Source: Pseudomonadota bacterium
Lineage (GTDB): Bacteria; Pseudomonadota; Alphaproteobacteria; Rhizobiales; Xanthobacteraceae
Length of the DNA stretch: 6,279 nucleotides
Reading direction: 5' to 3'
Assembly (NCBI GenBank): GCA_023392205.1
Contig: JAEVZN010000241.1
Coordinates: 1 to 6,279, forward strand
Positions 5,390 to 6,279 of this stretch are shown piece by piece. The notes below the pieces were generated by a model. That model did not search any database and was not told the origin of the DNA. It was given only the letters and a program-made list of their open reading frames with translations. A program made the translations under genes and the position numbers. Each line of letters begins with the position of its first letter. Positions within the stretch are counted from its first letter, which is position 1.

Positions 5390-6208
5390 ATGGCGGACGG
5401 GTCGACCCTGATGCGTGGCAAGCGCGGCCTGATCATGGGGGTCGCCAATAATCGCTCCATTGCCTGGGGAATTGCCCGGGCCTGCCGCAATCATGGCGCG
5501 GATCTCGCTTTTACCTACCAGGGCGACGCACTCAAGAAGCGCGTCGAGCCTCTGGCGGAGGAGGTTGACGGGATTGTAGTCGGGCATTGCGATGTCTCCG
5601 AACCCGAGACCATCGATGCCGTGTTTCAGGCCGTGGAATCCGCCTGGGGGTCTCTCGATTTCGTCGTCCACGCCATCGCGTTCTCCGACAAGGACCAACT
5701 CGACGGTCGCTATATCGATACGACGGCGGACAATTTCAGCAAGACCATGCTGATCTCCTGTTACTCATTCACCGCCATCGCCCAGCGTGCCGAAAAGCTG
5801 ATGACCAATGGCGGGTCGATGCTGACCCTGAGCTATTACGGCGCGGAAAAGTGGATGCCCCATTACAACGTCATGGGGCTGGCCAAGGCGGCGCTGGAAG
5901 CCTCGGTCCGCTATCTTGCCGCCGACTTGGGGCAGAAGAATATCCGCGTCAACGCGATTTCGGCGGGTCCGATCAAGACGCTCGCCGCATCGGGCATCGG
6001 CGACTTCCGGTACATCCTGAAATGGAATGAATACAATACGCCGCTGCGGCGCAATGTGTCGCTTGAGGATGTCGGCGATGCCGCAGCCTATTTTCTGTCC
6101 GATCTGTCGCGTGGGGTTACAGGCGAAGTCCATCATGTCGATGCCGGCTACCACATCGTGGGCATCAAGCACCCGGACGCGCCGGACCTGAAGGTCGGCG
6201 AGGTCTGA
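5390..6208 (+). CDS. fabI: Enoyl-[acyl-carrier-protein] reductase (NADH), FabI
   Basis: This cytosolic enzyme reduces trans-2-enoyl-ACP in the last step of each type II fatty-acid elongation cycle; it is a homotetramer and the classical triclosan target. The 272-residue protein has the FabI-specific cofactor motif GVANNRSIAWGIA (17-29), FTYQGDALKKRVEPL (41-55), CDVS (67-70) and VHAIAFSDK (93-101). The catalytic pair is Tyr149 and Tyr159-x6-Lys166 (HYNVMGLAK), followed by AISAGPIKTLAASGI (189-203) and the C-terminal TGEVHHVDAGYH. Ala97 occupies the position of E. coli Gly93. Alanine is natural there in triclosan-sensitive enzymes such as that of Staphylococcus aureus, so resistance cannot be inferred. 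I chose the ATG at 5390 because homologues begin MA...LM.GKRG at this point. The frame stays open upstream to a GTG at 5201, but those 63 residues look like translated control region. A strong terminator follows. Confidence 0.96.
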   Translation: MADGSTLMRGKRGLIMGVANNRSIAWGIARACRNHGADLAFTYQGDALKKRVEPLAEEVDGIVVGHCDVSEPETIDAVFQAVESAWGSLDFVVHAIAFSDKDQLDGRYIDTTADNFSKTMLISCYSFTAIAQRAEKLMTNGGSMLTLSYYGAEKWMPHYNVMGLAKAALEASVRYLAADLGQKNIRVNAISAGPIKTLAASGIGDFRYILKWNEYNTPLRRNVSLEDVGDAAAYFLSDLSRGVTGEVHHVDAGYHIVGIKHPDAPDLKVGEV

Positions 6209-6234
6209 CGCTTCGGCAGGTCAGATGCAAAAGA

Positions 6235-6268
6235 AAACGGCCGGGCAGGACCCGGCCGTTTGTGTTTT
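6235..6268 (+). terminator. Rho-independent terminator of fabI
   Basis: AAACGGCCGGG (6235-6245) pairs perfectly with CCCGGCCGTTT (6251-6261) around the 5-base loop CAGGA, followed by a T-rich run (TTTGTGTTTT, ending 6268). It begins 27 bases after the fabI stop codon. The A-run on the 5' side (6234-6237) is too short for a strong reverse terminator but may give some bidirectional activity. Confidence 0.93.
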
Positions 6269-6279
6269 AATTGCAAACC

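Noticed and set aside
5655..5700. Ala97 of FabI as a triclosan-resistance substitution at the E. coli Gly93 position
   Set aside because: Alanine is the natural residue there in sensitive FabI enzymes such as that of S. aureus, so no resistance can be inferred.

Overview
The window is about 60% GC and densely coded. It reads as chromosomal DNA from an alphaproteobacterium, most likely of the Hyphomicrobiales (Rhizobiales) type. This rests on the rhizobial character of the FabI protein, the RT0821/Lpp0805-type lipoprotein domain, and the clustering of pdxH, a zinc-finger-less DnaJ-family gene and fabI. The taxonomic call is inference from protein flavour and gene order; no RNA marker gene is present.

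Layout from left to right: the 3' part of a CorA-type divalent-cation transporter gene (+, cut by the window edge) converges on a pair of minus-strand genes, pdxH (pyridoxamine 5'-phosphate oxidase) followed by a classical short-chain dehydrogenase/reductase. Divergent from pdxH, with start codons only 15 bases apart, are a predicted outer-membrane lipoprotein gene (+) and then a J-domain co-chaperone of the CbpA/type II class (+). The chaperone gene converges, 11 bases apart, on a minus-strand two-gene operon: an ECF sigma factor followed by its membrane-anchored, zinc-less anti-sigma factor. A 242-base divergent control region separates the sigma gene from fabI (+), the NADH-dependent enoyl-ACP reductase, which ends in a strong rho-independent terminator at the right edge.

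The genes cover ion transport, cofactor B6 synthesis, envelope, protein folding, envelope-stress signalling and fatty-acid synthesis. The sigma/anti-sigma pair is the only obvious regulatory module. It may control its own operon and possibly fabI, because two inverted copies of a CCGAAA(A)CCGG(T/C)TC motif lie in the shared control region, one facing each gene. That link is a hypothesis.

I found no mobile element, CRISPR array, tRNA/rRNA gene or clearly new system. The most rewarding places for a second look are the sigma/fabI intergenic region, the tight pdxH/lipoprotein divergent junction, and an unusual alanine in the PdxH phosphate-binding segment.
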